A DNA stretch of 64,000 bases from Riptortus pedestris (GCA_019009955.1 CM032230.1:18407501-18471500); one strand, 5' to 3'; positions 22,429 to 34,726 are shown, counted from the stretch's first letter. The notes: generated by a model not told the origin, from the letters alone. Numbers and translations are program-made.

Positions 22429-25400
22429 GTAGGTACTGACTCACTTTCAGCTAGTATGGATAGTTATAACTATATATCTGATAACATAAATAGTTTCAGC
22501 TAAGGCTTGAAGACAAGGTAAGAAAGTTGCATCTCCACGAGTTTTTAGTAGGAGGCATGCCTGCAGGGTTCTTATAATTGGGGTTCAACAAGAATATTAA
22601 GTGGAGAAAGTATTTTGCAGTACCTAGACAGTTAGTAGGTTGAAGCTAATATATTAGATCGAGACCTGGCGAAGAAGATATGTTTGCAGTACCTAGATAC
22701 TATGTAGGTTGGAGCTAGTTTATTAGATAGTTACAAGGAGAAGGAGAAGGTATTTCTGCAATATCTAGACACTAAGTTGCAGCTAGTTTTTATTAGATAG
22801 TCACAAGGGGAGGAGGTATTTTTGCGGTACCTAGACAGTAGGTTGGAGCTAGTTTATTAGTTAGATACAAGGGGAGGAGGTATTTTTGCGGTACCTAGAC
22901 AATAGGTTGGAGCTAGTTTATTTGTTAGATACAAGGAGGAAAGGACATTTCTACTGTATCTAGACAGTAGGTTGGAGCTAGTTTATTAAATAGACGCAAG
23001 GAGGAGGAGGTGTTTATGCAGTACCTAGAAGATAAAATGTCTGAATAGTAGGGAGGGGACCAGCAAATATTTGTCCTATACATAAAAAGAGAAACAAATT
23101 CTTTCTTTGTGCTTCTTTCCATACCGGTTGTTTGGGGTTTTGAGGATCCCTCAGATAACACGAAATGGTTTAAGATATGTAAATAGAGAGATCCATATCC
23201 TTCAAGGACAGTTGCGGAGAGAAGTTAGTTAATAATTTTAATTAATTATCTAAATTTATTTCTATCATTTATTTATGCTTCCTTTTGTTTTCAGAATACC
23301 TTGTCACCAATTGGAGCAAACAGTAGTAAGTATAAGATTTTGATTAAATAATATTATTGAACATTTCCACCTTAATGCTGCTCCTCATGTGTATGTTATA
23401 TACTAAATTGCAATCCTACCTCCCTGAATACGTTATATACAAACTAAACCTCTAATCTGATTATTTGTCTATTTCCTGAACATCATTCTTATTCACTTTC
23501 CTGAGTAAGTCGAAATATATATGGCAATTGTGTTAGGAGACAATTATTTCCTTAAAACACGTATCTACTAGCGTGAAGTGGCTGAGTTGTGGCTTTGTGC
23601 CCCTAGATCGAGGTGCCTCCATGAAGGACTGGCTGAAGGTGTCAGGTGGAGAAGGTGTCCTGAGGCTGGCTAGGGGCGAGACTCTACAGCTGGACTGCGA
23701 GGCCATCGGCAGCCCTGCTCCTCGCCTACAATGGTTCAAGGGATCCCACCCAGTCACACAGGTACTTCACTGATAACATATCAGTTAAATACTCTTACTA
23801 TATAAATATCCTTGTTTATATTCTGATCTCCAAAATGTCGGCATGGAAAGACTGGAGAGTACTCCAATCTGTGATCTGGGAGCCGATCATTAGCCACCTT
23901 GTTCAGCACAGTGGTGACACTTCCAACAATTATGATCTCCTATAGAACTTCGTCTTGCTCTTCCTTTATTGTTGAATATCCCATTCAAAAGTCAATCAGA
24001 AACCACCGTGACATAATCAATGAACAATTTCATCTCTAGAGACCGCAATTTCTAATTGATCCATGTCATACTTGATATTGAAGTGTTTCAATTAAAATTA
24101 ATAAGCGATAAATAATATCATTAGTGATCAAAATCGCAAGAGGAGTGGAGATCTAGAGAATTATTAAAACATAAAATCTTGTATTATTAAGAAAAATGTT
24201 TTTTAACCAAACTTACTAAAAAGGTTGTTTGCTACAATGTCTGTTCAACACATTTTCTCACATTAAGCGAGTTATGTGATTTCCCCTTAAAGGAACTTTA
24301 ATACTAATGTTCTGCTTATAATTCTGCCAACACCGGCTCCTAATAATGAGATTAATAGTGAATAGAATGTGAGATGACTTCATCAGCGTATCTGGACGTG
24401 GGAAAGTCCGCTTACATCTCGCAGCTCCTCCTTGATTGGCATTATCATCATTGTTCCTGGTACGGATGTAGTTGTTGTACGCATCTCGCAGAGATGGTGA
24501 GCCATCTAATTGGGGTTCCCACCGCAAATGAAGAGAGTAATCAATTCTCTCCCTAAAAACAAGGCCGCCGGGGAATTTTTGGTAGAGGCGTGCTTCTAAG
24601 AATTAATGGCCTACTGGAAATAATGCAAATTTTTAGCTTACTCTCACTGCTCTTAATTACTCATAATTTACTCACAATGAGCTACAACATGGCCAGAGAA
24701 CCTGCATAAATTTCTCTGCGTAGTCAAATTTATATTGCAGCTTTGTCCATACTGAAGTCAACCTCGGTTCCTCAACTATCGCATTCAAATAATCTAAAAT
24801 CGATGATATCGTCTGAAGAAGATCGCCGGTGAGGCGTCGAAAATTAGAAGTAAAATGCGTAAAACCCTGACCCCTGGAGCTGGAAATAATTGAATTACTG
24901 CTTCCTAATAAAATATCTCTCTTTTACCAAATTTAAGATTAATCAGTGTAAAGCTCAAGTATTGATTGCGGCTGCGAGTAAGCTTAACGTTCTAATCTTT
25001 TATCATGAAAACCTTTGTTTCAGTTTATTAATAAAAAACAGAGCTTCTAAAAATACCAAAATAGACTTGGGGTCGCCGTTCTAAGGCAGAGCATTATTAA
25101 GCGAATAATCCAAATAGTTGTTATTCATAAAGACGTAATCAGCTCTAGTTGAGTAGTAATTTACTCTAAAATATCCCTGGCGGGGTTGGCATGCCATTGA
25201 CGTCATTAAATGAGGCACATGGAAAACTTGTAATTAAAATCTAAATTTTTTGTAACTGAGTTCAGACTTACGGGGATTGTGCGAGAGACTTCTTCCCGTC
25301 CAAGTTGCAGAGATGACAGTTACAACAAGCACTTGCAGGACTTGATCTCCAACTCCATCCTTTGCATTGGTTGGCAGCTGATCTATGAGAAGAGAGGAAT

Positions 25401-28400
25401 TTTTGCTGTAGTATCTCACTTTATACACTTAGTTGTAATACCTTCATTCTACTTTTTTTTTAAACCTTCTCTTCCCCCGCTGTATCTTCGAGCAGCATAT
25501 ACTAGCAGTTTGCCAATTTATAATCTTTAAATTTTTTATTCCATCTAACAGGTAGTCCGAGACTCACAAACGCCCACATAGTGAGTCCTCATATGTACCG
25601 TAGACCTTCTCACAGGCGTTTGCTGCATATTTACATGCAGGGTTCATATTTGGGCTTTGTTAGTAGCTAAAAAAACGAACACGCTTTACAGAACCCAAGT
25701 AATTTAATATTTCCCCATGAGCCAGTTTGGACTAAATGATGTTTTAATCTGTTTCATTTTAACATTTTCTAATTAACTGTGAATTAAATAGTGTGTATTT
25801 GGCAGATGACGGATGAGGACAACACGATCCGTGGATTTGGACTGGCTAAGGTGACTCGGAGATTAGTGGTAGACTGCGTTGTCGAAGGACACGAAGGAAG
25901 CTACACGTGCAGTGCAATAGCTGGAGGCGAGTCTGCAGACAGCTCTACCACTCAAGTCATCGTAGATGGTCAGCAACACTTGTCTTTGTTCAAACTTTAT
26001 CTAAAACTGTATCACTTAGAATACCTTAAAGCAATGGGAATAATGGAGGGAGTATGTCCATTCTGCTACATATAGAGTACGTCACCCCTCCATGCGTTTA
26101 CCCAGTAGGAGAATATATCTTTGTCTAAAGGCCCAAATCTCTTCATAAATGATTTTCCTGAACTAATTTGCCGTTGAACTGTAACAATAGGCCTTGTCGT
26201 TCTTTTTTCTTGTCGTATTATCTGTCTAAACCTTCGACATTAATTTCAAGGATTAACTCTTCTATCTTTTTTCACGCCTTGCCTTCTTCTTAGGTATATA
26301 AAAATAACTTCACGAATTGTTGGTGTGTCATAAGGCCTGGAATACCACAGAAATGTGAAGTGCGGCATATCTCTAGTGGTGTCATACTAGAGATATGCCG
26401 TACCTGACCACTGTAATGCGTTTCCAGCGACGAAGTTTAAATCAACATAAGTCCTTTCTTGTTTAACGTTTTAAATGTTATTTTTCATATTGTGTGAAAA
26501 AAAGAATTTTAAATCACGAAATGTGTCGGCTTTTCGGTAAGCCTGTTCATTCATTTAAATTTATTTAGCAACTCATAAATGTTCGGTATTTTTAGCGGAT
26601 TACATGTTTTTAAACTACCTCTCAGCCTACCCCAATCTTACTTGTAAATCATTCTCGACGATAAAACTTAATTTGATTCCTTGTGCATGGTGAGAGTGGT
26701 CAATTGGCCAAGTAGTCAGTTTTTATATGGATGCTTAAAAATCGCCCTCTTACGGACTTCTTGCCTAAAGATTCTGGAAAGCTTCACCTTCTCCAGTCAT
26801 TCCAAAAAAATTTCCTTCTTACTTTTTCCTATGATTCATCCCTGCCAGTCTTAGAACCTAAATTCATCATCTGAGGTAAACCATCATTAGTATTGTTTTC
26901 CCACCCATCCCTTGATAGAATTAATTCAGTTTTCCATTTCCCCTCTTCATGCTGAGAAATACATCCCATAGTATTTGATAATGTGATTCTCATTTTGTAC
27001 TTCAGGAGGATCGGAGCGAGAGTGCCAAGCAGGCAGACCTAAGATCGTGTTCTGGGCGCAGATCGTGATGCAGACGATGGGCAGTGAGGTGAAGATTCCC
27101 TGCTTAGCACATGCAGCTGATTCCCTCCGATGGATATCCAAGGATGGCATGGTCATCTCCAACACCCCTGGATCCAGGCTTAAGGTAACGTCTTTCACAT
27201 CTCATCAAAATGTTTACTCCCAGTTACATTATATAGATTTTAGCTGTTGAGGTTGTACAATGGATTTCCAAAAAATGTCTTCAAAAGTCCATTGATTCTA
27301 CCTAGGAGTTAAAAATGAGGTCCGTTCAAAATTTTCTTATTAACGCTCTAGCAGTCATAATTTTTTTCTGATCGATACCATTCTCGCTATTTAAACCTTT
27401 AATGTAGAAATGAAGATCAAGTTTGTTAACTTCTAAAATCGGACGAGTTGGAGGGGAGGTTTAGAGTGGGGGAATTTTCAAAATTCGAAATATCTCCGTT
27501 ATTATGCGTCGGATCGAAAATTTGTAAACAATCAATTTATTGCAAATGTGATGTTCTATAAATATTGGTATGTACATATTTTCAGTATCTTCATTATTAA
27601 CCGAGATATTTGCATTTTTTAGTTTTCGAACTTCAGTAAACACCCACTCCTACACACGTCATATTAAGAATAAGCTGTTGTGGCTATGAAGCCATTGAAC
27701 TTTTAAGTTTTGAGATAAATGCAAATACGTGATGCACGTGGGAAATCTCCTTAGTTAACCCTGCTCATGCGTGGCGCACTTTTGGTAATAAAGTAGGTAT
27801 ATGTAAATGAATACATACAGTACTTTATGCAATTGGAATTCACTTCACCTAATTTTCAGAACTACATGTCGAACTGTTTTCATTAGGTCAGGGAATAGCT
27901 TTAAATTCTTAATTTAATGTTTAGGGTAAAACAAGTCCATTAGTGATAATAATAACGGTCGTAAAAGTGGTAGTATTTGGTCTGTACAAATATTTCAGCG
28001 ATTAATTCTTGATGTTTTTGAAGTTCCTCAGCTTATGGTTTCTGAATGTTTTCATAATTTGGAACTAGAATTCTGAAAGTATTCAGCCGTTTCTTTTTGC
28101 TGGTCAGTTATGGTAAATATGGTTGTCATTGTGGGTGTAATGTTATTTGTACTTGCTTAGACTCTGAGGAATGGAGATTTGGTTATCTCAAAGCTGCGAT
28201 GGACGGACATGGGCACATACACTTGCGTCGCCGAGAATGCTCTAGGAAAAGATTCCGTCACTACCTTCCTATACCCCATGTTGGTAAGTATAATATTGCA
28301 ATAAACTAATTAAGTTTCTTTATTTTTTACTGTGTTTACTAACAAGTAACTGTCCATTCTGTAACTTCTGTCATTATCCTGGAGTTCATATTTACCGCCC

Positions 28401-29654
28401 TCGGGATTCCAGATATGAAAAAGCGCGGGAAAACACCAGATTACCTCCCTTGCTGGTTACCTAGCGCCAAAGAAGTTCTCTCTTTCCCTAGCCGCTGACT
28501 CACAGAGGTACCCTATTCGCACAGTAACCTTGCATCCTGTGACGTCAACAACCAAATGCTAACAAGAACTTTTAACCAGTTTCCATCTTTGAAACGTGGT
28601 CCGAAATGTATTGAACTTTCATATCCTTCGTCCTGCAGAATCAAACTTGTTAACCAAGTTATTTACCACAACAAACCACTTTGATTTAACTTAAATTTCA
28701 ACAGAGTTTTCCGTCTACTCATGTCATTTTAAATTAAGTTCATTTATCATGCCTAACTTAATTTTAGATCTTCCTGACATAACGAACAGAAAGGGGAAAT
28801 AAATAAACGGTCAATATTATTATTTCTATTCGCCCGTTAATTACAAAGTTGACAATCATTTGACTTATGCAATTAGCTCTTAATGCCGTTAGTTATTAAT
28901 ATTTCTTATATTCTCGTGGAAGTCAACGTTTCTTTGCCCGCCTTTAACTGTCTCCAGCCTTATCTGCTATAGGCTCAGGTATTTTATTTTATTTAAATTG
29001 CGTTCTAGCTACTCTGCGCACACATTCCCAAAATGCACAGCATTTCCTTTCACATCTTAATATATACACATATTAATTTCAAATTAGTTCTGTTTAATCT
29101 TTTTTCGTTTTGATAACGAATGAGTGCGACTCTACGATCTTTGCAAATAATATTTGTATGTGTTATTTTGTATTATAAATTCTAATGGGGTTGAGGGGAG
29201 GGGGGGGGTATATCCTGTATACAGTTGAAAATGATCCACCATCAGTTTGGGTCTAACCTGGTGTCCACTGAAAACTTAATCTTTGCCGTTGCACATGACT
29301 AGTGCTTGGTTCTGTTCACAATTTCCCTTTCTACAATCCAGGCAACACTAACCTCTTCCTTATGTATTAAAATAAATTACATTTACACCCAATTTATGCA
29401 ACTAACGCTAGTCAGACGTGCTATCTACTATTTCTGCACTATTCAAGCAAGGAAGGGACTAGGGGCCTAATTTATTTAATCTTTCATTAAATAAATTTCC
29501 AGTCCCTTGTGGGAATCAAATACACGACTCCATGTATTCAAATATTTATATAAATTAATGTTTATAATTAAGGGTATAGCATATCATGAAATAATATACT
29601 TTAACAACAGAAATTCTGATTTTGTGCCTTACCTATTTGCAGAATGAAGACTAA
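22324..29654 (+). CDS. ImpL2: ImpL2-like secreted insulin/IGF-binding protein (two Ig domains), 7 coding exons
   Basis: Join 22324-22428, 23295-23325, 23607-23761, 25806-25968, 27006-27184, 28161-28283, 29643-29654: 255 aa, all junctions GT-AG and in frame. Residues 1-18 (MELLRITVPLLLVVLGQG) are a signal peptide. Ig domain 1 has Cys76, Trp88 and the YTC ending at Cys132. Ig domain 2 has Cys184, Trp194 and DMGTYTC ending at Cys233. The DWLK stretch before domain 1, the NGDLVISKLRW strand and the terminal YPMLNED are hallmarks of insect ImpL2 (family length about 260 aa). ImpL2 is secreted, binds insulin-like peptides and dampens insulin signalling; in Drosophila it is ecdysone-inducible. The family match is from memory of the protein and its motifs; no search was run. 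All key residues are intact, so the gene looks functional. Confidence 0.93.
22610..23015. repeat. Degenerate ~60-bp tandem repeat in ImpL2 intron
   Basis: About six imperfect units built on 'gtacctagacagtaggttgg', 'agctagtttattaga' and 'acaaggaggaggaggt'. Confidence 0.8.
23295..23325 (+). CDS. ImpL2: ImpL2 coding exon 2 (31-nt microexon)
   Basis: Acceptor 'gttttcag', donor GTAAGT; it encodes NTLSPIGANS plus one base. Without it exon 1 (phase 0) would join exon 3 out of frame, which supports it as real. Confidence 0.8.
23607..23761 (+). CDS. ImpL2: ImpL2 coding exon 3 (start of Ig domain 1)
   Basis: Acceptor 'gtgcccctag', donor CAG|GTACTT. It encodes MKDWLKVSGGEG, then the first Ig cysteine in LDCEAIG and the tryptophan in LQWFKG. 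Confidence 0.92.
23762..25805. other. ImpL2 intron 3, no further feature
   Basis: About 2 kb of AT-rich intron. No repeat family or exon could be identified; one frame of about 83 codons (25279-25530) has no recognisable content. Confidence 0.55.
25806..25968 (+). CDS. ImpL2: ImpL2 coding exon 4 (end of Ig domain 1)
   Basis: Acceptor 'gtatttggcag', donor ATG|GTCAGC (weaker). It encodes MTDEDNTIRGFGLAK up to the second Ig cysteine in EGSYTCSAIAGG. Confidence 0.9.
26363..26400. repeat. Perfect 15-bp hairpin in ImpL2 intron 4
   Basis: 'cggcatatctctagt' (26363-26377) and 'actagagatatgccg' (26386-26400) are exact complements with an 8-nt loop. Confidence 0.88.
27006..27184 (+). CDS. ImpL2: ImpL2 coding exon 5 (Ig domain 2, first half)
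   Basis: Acceptor 'ttgtacttcag', donor AAG|GTAACG. It encodes the GRPKIVFWAQIVMQTMGS linker, the Ig cysteine in KIPCLAHA and the tryptophan in LRWISKDG. Confidence 0.92.
27240..27785 (+). repeat. Family P repeat in ImpL2 intron 5
   Basis: 'tttagctgttgaggttgtac' through 'aaaatctccgttattatgcg'-type sequence and 'gcatttttagttttcgaac' to 'gggaaatctccttagttaac' and 'gcgtggcgcactttt'. Diverged, with no TA run. Confidence 0.68.
28161..28283 (+). CDS. ImpL2: ImpL2 coding exon 6 (Ig domain 2, second half)
   Basis: Acceptor 'acttgcttag', donor TTG|GTAAGT. It encodes TLRNGDLVISKLRWTDMGTY, TCVAENALGKD and ends FLYPML. If unspliced, the frame would add VSIILQ and stop at 28304. Confidence 0.93.
29455..29530 (-). 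repeat. SINE fragment
   Basis: On the complement: 'gattcccacaagggactgg' followed by 'aaatttatttaatga', matching the post-B-box part of the SINE family in this window. Confidence 0.45.
29643..29654 (+). CDS. ImpL2: ImpL2 coding exon 7 (last four codons)
   Basis: After 'cctatttgcag', AATGAAGACTAA encodes N-E-D-stop. Joined to exon 6 the protein ends YPMLNED, close to the Drosophila ending (YPVLNEED as I recall it). This decides the splice over read-through. Confidence 0.85.
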   Translation, partial: NED

Positions 29655-30465
29655 GCTGGCGGAGAAAATATTAACGTGAATGAAGATATTTTACTCTAAA
29701 GTATTCTCCATTTTTATTTCTAGTCATTCTGCTAGATCTGTGTTATTTAATTTAAGCAAGGCGTATTAAATTTAATAAATCCTAAAATAGATACTTAGAT
29801 ATAAGCTGGAAGGCTGGTTTTATAAAGAAGAAGCTCTGTCAAACAGTATTTATCACCGAAAACTGTATTATTATTTTTGTTGTTTTGTGTTTTAAATTGA
29901 TGAGATTATTATTAAAGGAAATGTGCGAAACTATTTGGAAGAGGGTCCTCTTTGTAAGACCTGTGTCCCAGATCTGAATTCGCACATCTAATAATCATTT
30001 TATTAATGTATAGATGATTACTTATATTTATAAAATAAGCCGGCTGAAGTGTATAAGTATTAAATTTTATTTCATTAAATGATTAATTTATTTATTTTTT
30101 ATTTGTAAAATATTTCATTTTAAGAGATGAGATGTGAGAAACTTGAAGAAATAGTTTTGTTGGAGATCTGATGTGAAGTAATATATGGTAATAATTGTGA
30201 TGTGAAGTTATTGTATTGTAAGAGATGGGATGTGAAGAAATTGTATTGTGAAGTATTTTATTTACAACCTCAGGTTTATTATATTTATTCTGCAAGTTTC
30301 TATGAATAGTACCACCATTCGTTGTCTTTAGTTCATAATTATTTATTTCATAATAACTTATACCTATTGTTCTCTATGAGTCTTATATATGCAACAGTTA
30401 AATGCATTATTATTTTTGTATTATATTTTCATTTGTTTTAATAATAAATTATTAATCTAAAAAGA
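29655..30465 (+). other. ImpL2: ImpL2 3'UTR
   Basis: AT-rich sequence after the stop. It has AATAAA-type signals at about 29776 and 30443-30448; which one is used cannot be told from sequence. Confidence 0.5.
30443..30448 (+). terminator. Candidate polyadenylation signal of ImpL2
   Basis: AATAAA about 790 bp after the stop codon, in a T-rich context. Confidence 0.4.
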
Positions 30466-30639
30466 AAAGAAAAAGGTATTTACTCTTATTCAACCTCAAA
30501 CTAAATAGGCAGTGTAAAGAGAGCAGTTCCATATAACAAACGTTTTTTTTAAGCCGCATCAACGTAGTCGACATCTACATATATTCTGTCAACTAGACTA
30601 TTTCATGGAATTTACATCACATGAATGGATGATTTTTAA

Positions 30640-30950
30640 AATGTCCACCACGTGTAAATTAAGCAGATTTCCCCCTTGTTGGTATGTAATACTTGTGACC
30701 TCATTCACCACATATTTCTGTTTCTATTTAAAAATGATTGGGAGGGGTGGGGCTACTGAATGCTGAAAACAAGGAAGCATGCATAACTCGCTTAATAGAT
30801 GAGTTTCGAAGAAATACATAGAACAACAATTGTAGGTCATCAATAGCTTAACAATATTAGTTTTGAACATTTTTCGATAGGACTCACAATAAAGGAGATA
30901 CCCTCCCTCCTGTTCCTGGTCAGATTTCAGACATTAGCGGCTATGAAGTT
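30640..30950 (-). repeat. Family P repeat, left part
   Basis: 'taagcagatttcccccttgt', 'aaacaaggaagcatgcataa' and 'atttttcgataggactcaca' are family segments in minus orientation. The copy is cut where the TIR element begins. Confidence 0.55.
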
Positions 30951-30954
30951 TAAA

Positions 30955-33538
30955 TGAATCGGTGAGTGCAGAAACAACGTCAGTCACAAATTTTTCAGGA
31001 GGGGGAAAAATGTAATAACTCCTCCAAATTTTAAAATATTTGAGAACTTTTTTTCCTTTGTTATAACATGCTTTTATGTTGCTGTTATAAAAAAATTACC
31101 TAATTTCAACATAAATTAGGCTCAGGAGAATTAAAACTATGATTTTGACTAATGCTGTTTCTGCACTCAACTGTTTTTACAGACAGTATGTAACTTAGAA
31201 AAAGATAACCATTCGTTAAAAGTTAGTATTTGTTATTAATTTTGTTACGATTTTAGTTAATAATATTAATTTTAATTAATTTCACAAAAAATTTACAAAT
31301 GTATATTTTTCCATCTTACATGAGAAATGAAGTTACAGTATTGCAAAGTCATAAGCCAGGAATATAACTAACTTAAACGCTCTTAAAATAGATCATTCTC
31401 GACGATAGTATCATTGCCATGTTCAGTGGTTGGCCAGGTAAATAGTTCACCTTAAAAAACTTTGAAGTTTTCAGGAATATGAACAATCATTTTCTGGATG
31501 TCTTCCATTTTCTTTATGTTGATTGGAACTTTCCCTGATGAGCAGGCTGCAATACTTGAAGGAAAATCAATATCGACGTTACGGAAAGCAGGTCTCAGCA
31601 GCTGATAGCTGTGCTTTTGTAATCCTTCAATGAAAATGTATGCTGTGTTTACCCTCTTTTCTTCGGAGTTATAGCTGAACTCTTTATATCGGGTGGAAGC
31701 AAACTTGAATTTTGCTTCTTTTGGCACACTCCTCCCTCGGCATTCTCTGGCTTGTGGGTTTTTTGTGTAATATTCCTTCCACCAACCATCAAAATCTTTC
31801 ATGTCACTGGTGAGTAGCTTGGTGATGTGAAAGTTGTTACTGGACTGATCACACAATTCTTCATATTCATCAGCTGTGTATATCCAATCATGTTTACGTA
31901 TCATCCTCTGCATAGTACCAAAATCTCGATCGTTTGGAAGATATGAATGCCCTCGAACCGGAAAGTAATGGAAAATTTGTTCAAAACGTCCTGTATCTGT
32001 AAGAGCAAGGCAGACTCATATCATGGTGTGATTTCGATTCTGTCAGCAGGTACCATCAGAAAAAAGGTACAGTTTTTTTACACTTGATGAAATATTAGTG
32101 TCAATGTATTTCAGTAGCATGCTGCATATATCATTTGCTCCTTTATGGGCTACGCCTTCGTGGTACAGGAATATTTCAGATTTCCCAGTTTTTAGATTTT
32201 TTATTCCAAAACAGTTTATCCAAAGTTGCCTCAAGTAAAAAATATCCTGAACTGGGATATCTGGAAAGGGGAGATTTTGCATGAAATCAAATGAAAGTGC
32301 AACGGTGTCTTCATGTTCCGCACACAACTTTGTGACCTTTTGAAGTTTATTGTAAAATTTCTTGGCTCTCCATTTGTGAACAGTAAGCTCTGCACGAGCA
32401 GCCCTTTTAGCTGCATCACCAAGATAGGAGCTCTTGATTTTTACATCAAATTTTATGCAGGCATCTACCTGCGGACGTCCAAACCTTAACGAAAAGTTGT
32501 CATGAAAATAATTAAGATAAAACTCATATTTTACATCCAAATCAGGGTACTTTTCTTTAAACAAGGAATGCATTTTTTTTACATCAAGGCGGGCATCAAG
32601 ATAACTGATATCTTTGGTGCCATAGTGTGTAGTCTTTGTTAGGAATGATGAAATATGTTCATGCATTTTAGAACAAACTTCGGCAGAAATTGTGTTCTTC
32701 TTGGGATTTTTACCGTGTTTATCATGAGGTGATCCCCCCTTAATCAGGAGATCAGTAAGCCTCAGTAATGCCGTACAATGAAATAAACGCTTTTTTACAT
32801 ACGTTTTTCCTTTCTCCTCTGTATAGTAAGAAATATTTGAAACTAGCTGCCGTTTCTCTAGGCTGTTCAGAACGAGGCCTACGGTGCTTAATGGTTGGTT
32901 GTTGTAAGAAAATATCTTGCTCATCTTTTGATTTGAACTAATTCAAATTCAACAAATTCAAATTTTTCATCATCGCTAAAGTTAGTAAAGCATTGTATTT
33001 TACACTTACAAGCAGCACCTGTTGATCGAGCTGGATGAGATGCCCTTTCTAGTTGATGTGTTCAACCCCACGAACTTTAGATATTCTAATCACGTTTCTT
33101 CGAAACTTCTCTTCATTCCTCCTCCTCTTCTTGGGAGTTGTTTCATTATCACTCTCACTGCTTGTGAGACTCACTGACATATTGCTAAAGACTGGCAGTA
33201 AACGTTGAAAACTAACTTAGAACACGTTGAAACACTTGACTGAACTGACTTCCATACAACCCGCACCTTAAGGTGTTAATCACACGGTGCATGCTCGGCA
33301 AGGTACCTGACAAGACTGGTCACGCGATCTAGCGGTGGGTGCAGAAACAACGTCAGTCACTGACTCATGTTATTTCTGCACTCAACACTCGAAACAAACG
33401 TCCTGTATTTACGAAACTACTCAACAGACTTACATAGTTTTTCCACCCAACACGCATCTTGCCTTTTTACGCTTATTTTCATTGAAAACGAGTTTTCGGA
33501 TTTTTTTGACTGAAGTGGTTTCTGCTCTCACCGATTCA
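30955..33538 (-). mobile_element. TIR element carrying a DUF7869-type gene (2.58 kb)
   Basis: Terminal inverted repeats 'tgaatcggtgagtgcagaaa' at the left (30955) and its near complement 'tttctgctctcaccgattca' at the right (ending 33538). The core motif 'tgcagaaacaacgtcagtca' recurs inside both ends (30966, 33340), with complements at about 31155 and 33369. The interior holds one broken minus-strand gene. I could not identify a clear target duplication, so superfamily placement is open. Confidence 0.7.
31452..33181 (-). pseudogene. Broken DUF7869-type protein gene (element-encoded)
   Basis: Reading on the minus strand, the gene starts near 33181 (MSVSLTSSESDNETTPKKRR, then FRRNVIRISKVRGVEHIN). 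It has a stop and a frameshift around 33064, then a Cys-rich CKCKIQCFTNFSDDEKF, and another shift near 32930. A 293-codon frame (32924-32043) ends at the LYLFSDGTC-stop-QNRN box, where a stop splits the conserved 'SDGTCGQNRN'-like motif. A final 153-codon frame (31913-31452) follows, with FDGWWKEYY. These boxes are those of large DUF7869-annotated proteins that are frequent in insect and marine invertebrate genomes and probably belong to a transposon. At least three breaks make it non-functional. The family is from memory; function is unknown to me. Confidence 0.7.
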
Positions 33539-33594
33539 AATGTCAAGAATGGTGTAGATCAAAACATGCTCGAGTAAAGAATGTAAAATTTTAA

Positions 33595-33790
33595 TCATCA
33601 CTACGTATTTGTATGTATCTCACAAATTAGAAGTTCAATGAAAACAATATTTGGCTAAGTTTTGAATAAAGTGGTTCATGGTATAACAGCTTATTGTTAA
33701 CATGAGAAGGAGTGGGGGTTTAATCTAGAATGAAAACTAAAAAAAAATTCAAATATCTCAGCATTATTGCATTTAGGTATTTAAATTTTA
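33595..33790 (-). repeat. Family P repeat fragment
   Basis: 'tacgtatttgtatgtatctc', 'agaagttcaatgaaaacaat' and 'aacagcttattgttaacatg' in minus orientation. Confidence 0.6.
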
Positions 33791-34124
33791 TGCATAACAG
33801 TAACCCTGAAATTTATCCAAGTTCCATCACATTACATAGTTCCGGTTTATAAATTACATCACATATATAACGCTAAATATAACAAAACACTCAAGAAATT
33901 AAAAATGAATTAAGAGGTATAATTGGATGGTTCACGGATGCTAGGCAGGCAACTTACTGTCCCATAAACAGTTTGATTTGACTTAGCCAAAATAAGAATC
34001 ACCCAAATTCCATAAAACCACAACTCCGCTCTTTGAAATGGGCGTACCATTGTTTTGCATTTCAGACCTTTTTAGTTCATTCAATTACTGGCATGTTTAA
34101 GTAACAGGACCATCCTCATGATCT

Positions 34125-34545
34125 AAAGTCTTACGCCTTGTAGTTGCAACCTTTGTGTTCTATCGGAAGCTGTTCTTTTCATATTACTGTATTCACCGAA
34201 ATCCATAAGATGCTTGATGTCTTCAAAATAGGATTTTCTAGGCCTTCCTTTTCCCCTATACCCAAGAATCTTACCTCCAAATATGTTAGTAATGAAGTCG
34301 TTGTGCCTTATATGCCCATGAGGATACACTCTCCTTTTTCCATGGTCTTGCTAAGACTTTTGCTCTCACCTACCTCATTTAAAACTTCCATATTGGGTTT
34401 TTATAGTCCAATTTGTCCTTGAGATTCTACGCCAGATCCACATTCCCATTGCTTCAAATCTATTATATTCACTTTTGTAGAGAGTCCAACTTTCGCCCCT
34501 GTAAAGCAGTACACTCCATACGAAAGACTTAGCAAACATTTTTTG
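34125..34545 (-). pseudogene. Decayed LINE, C-terminal part of the reverse-transcriptase protein
   Basis: On the minus strand, with frameshifts: FVWSVLLYRGESWTLYKSEY, RFEAMGMWIWRRISRTNWT, then HIRHNDFITNIFGGKILGYR, GKGRPRKSYFEDI. The W..RR...I.W, G.I.R and G.I.G.RG.GRPR string is the usual tail of insect non-LTR endonuclease-reverse transcriptases. The upstream polymerase domain is absent. Confidence 0.72.
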
Positions 34546-34718
34546 GTATCCATGCTTACCTACTTATTAGTTAAAATGCTGCTCTTGCTAACAGAACCAG
34601 TGGAATTCCTGAACAGAATACCCTTCTTCCAAATTAATACAATGAAGATTTGTAAGAGCTGGAATGAATCAATTCTTACACGCTAGAGTTTCCTTAATAC
34701 AAACCAAAATTTATATAT

Positions 34719-34726
<8 letters not shown>

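Noticed and set aside
28284..28304. In-frame read-through end of ImpL2 (VSIILQ and stop)
   Set aside because: It would ignore a consensus GTAAGT donor, and the exon at 29643 restores the family's conserved C-terminus.
34144..34422. 92-codon plus-strand frame
   Set aside because: It is the antisense shadow of the LINE C-terminal remnant, whose motifs read on the minus strand.
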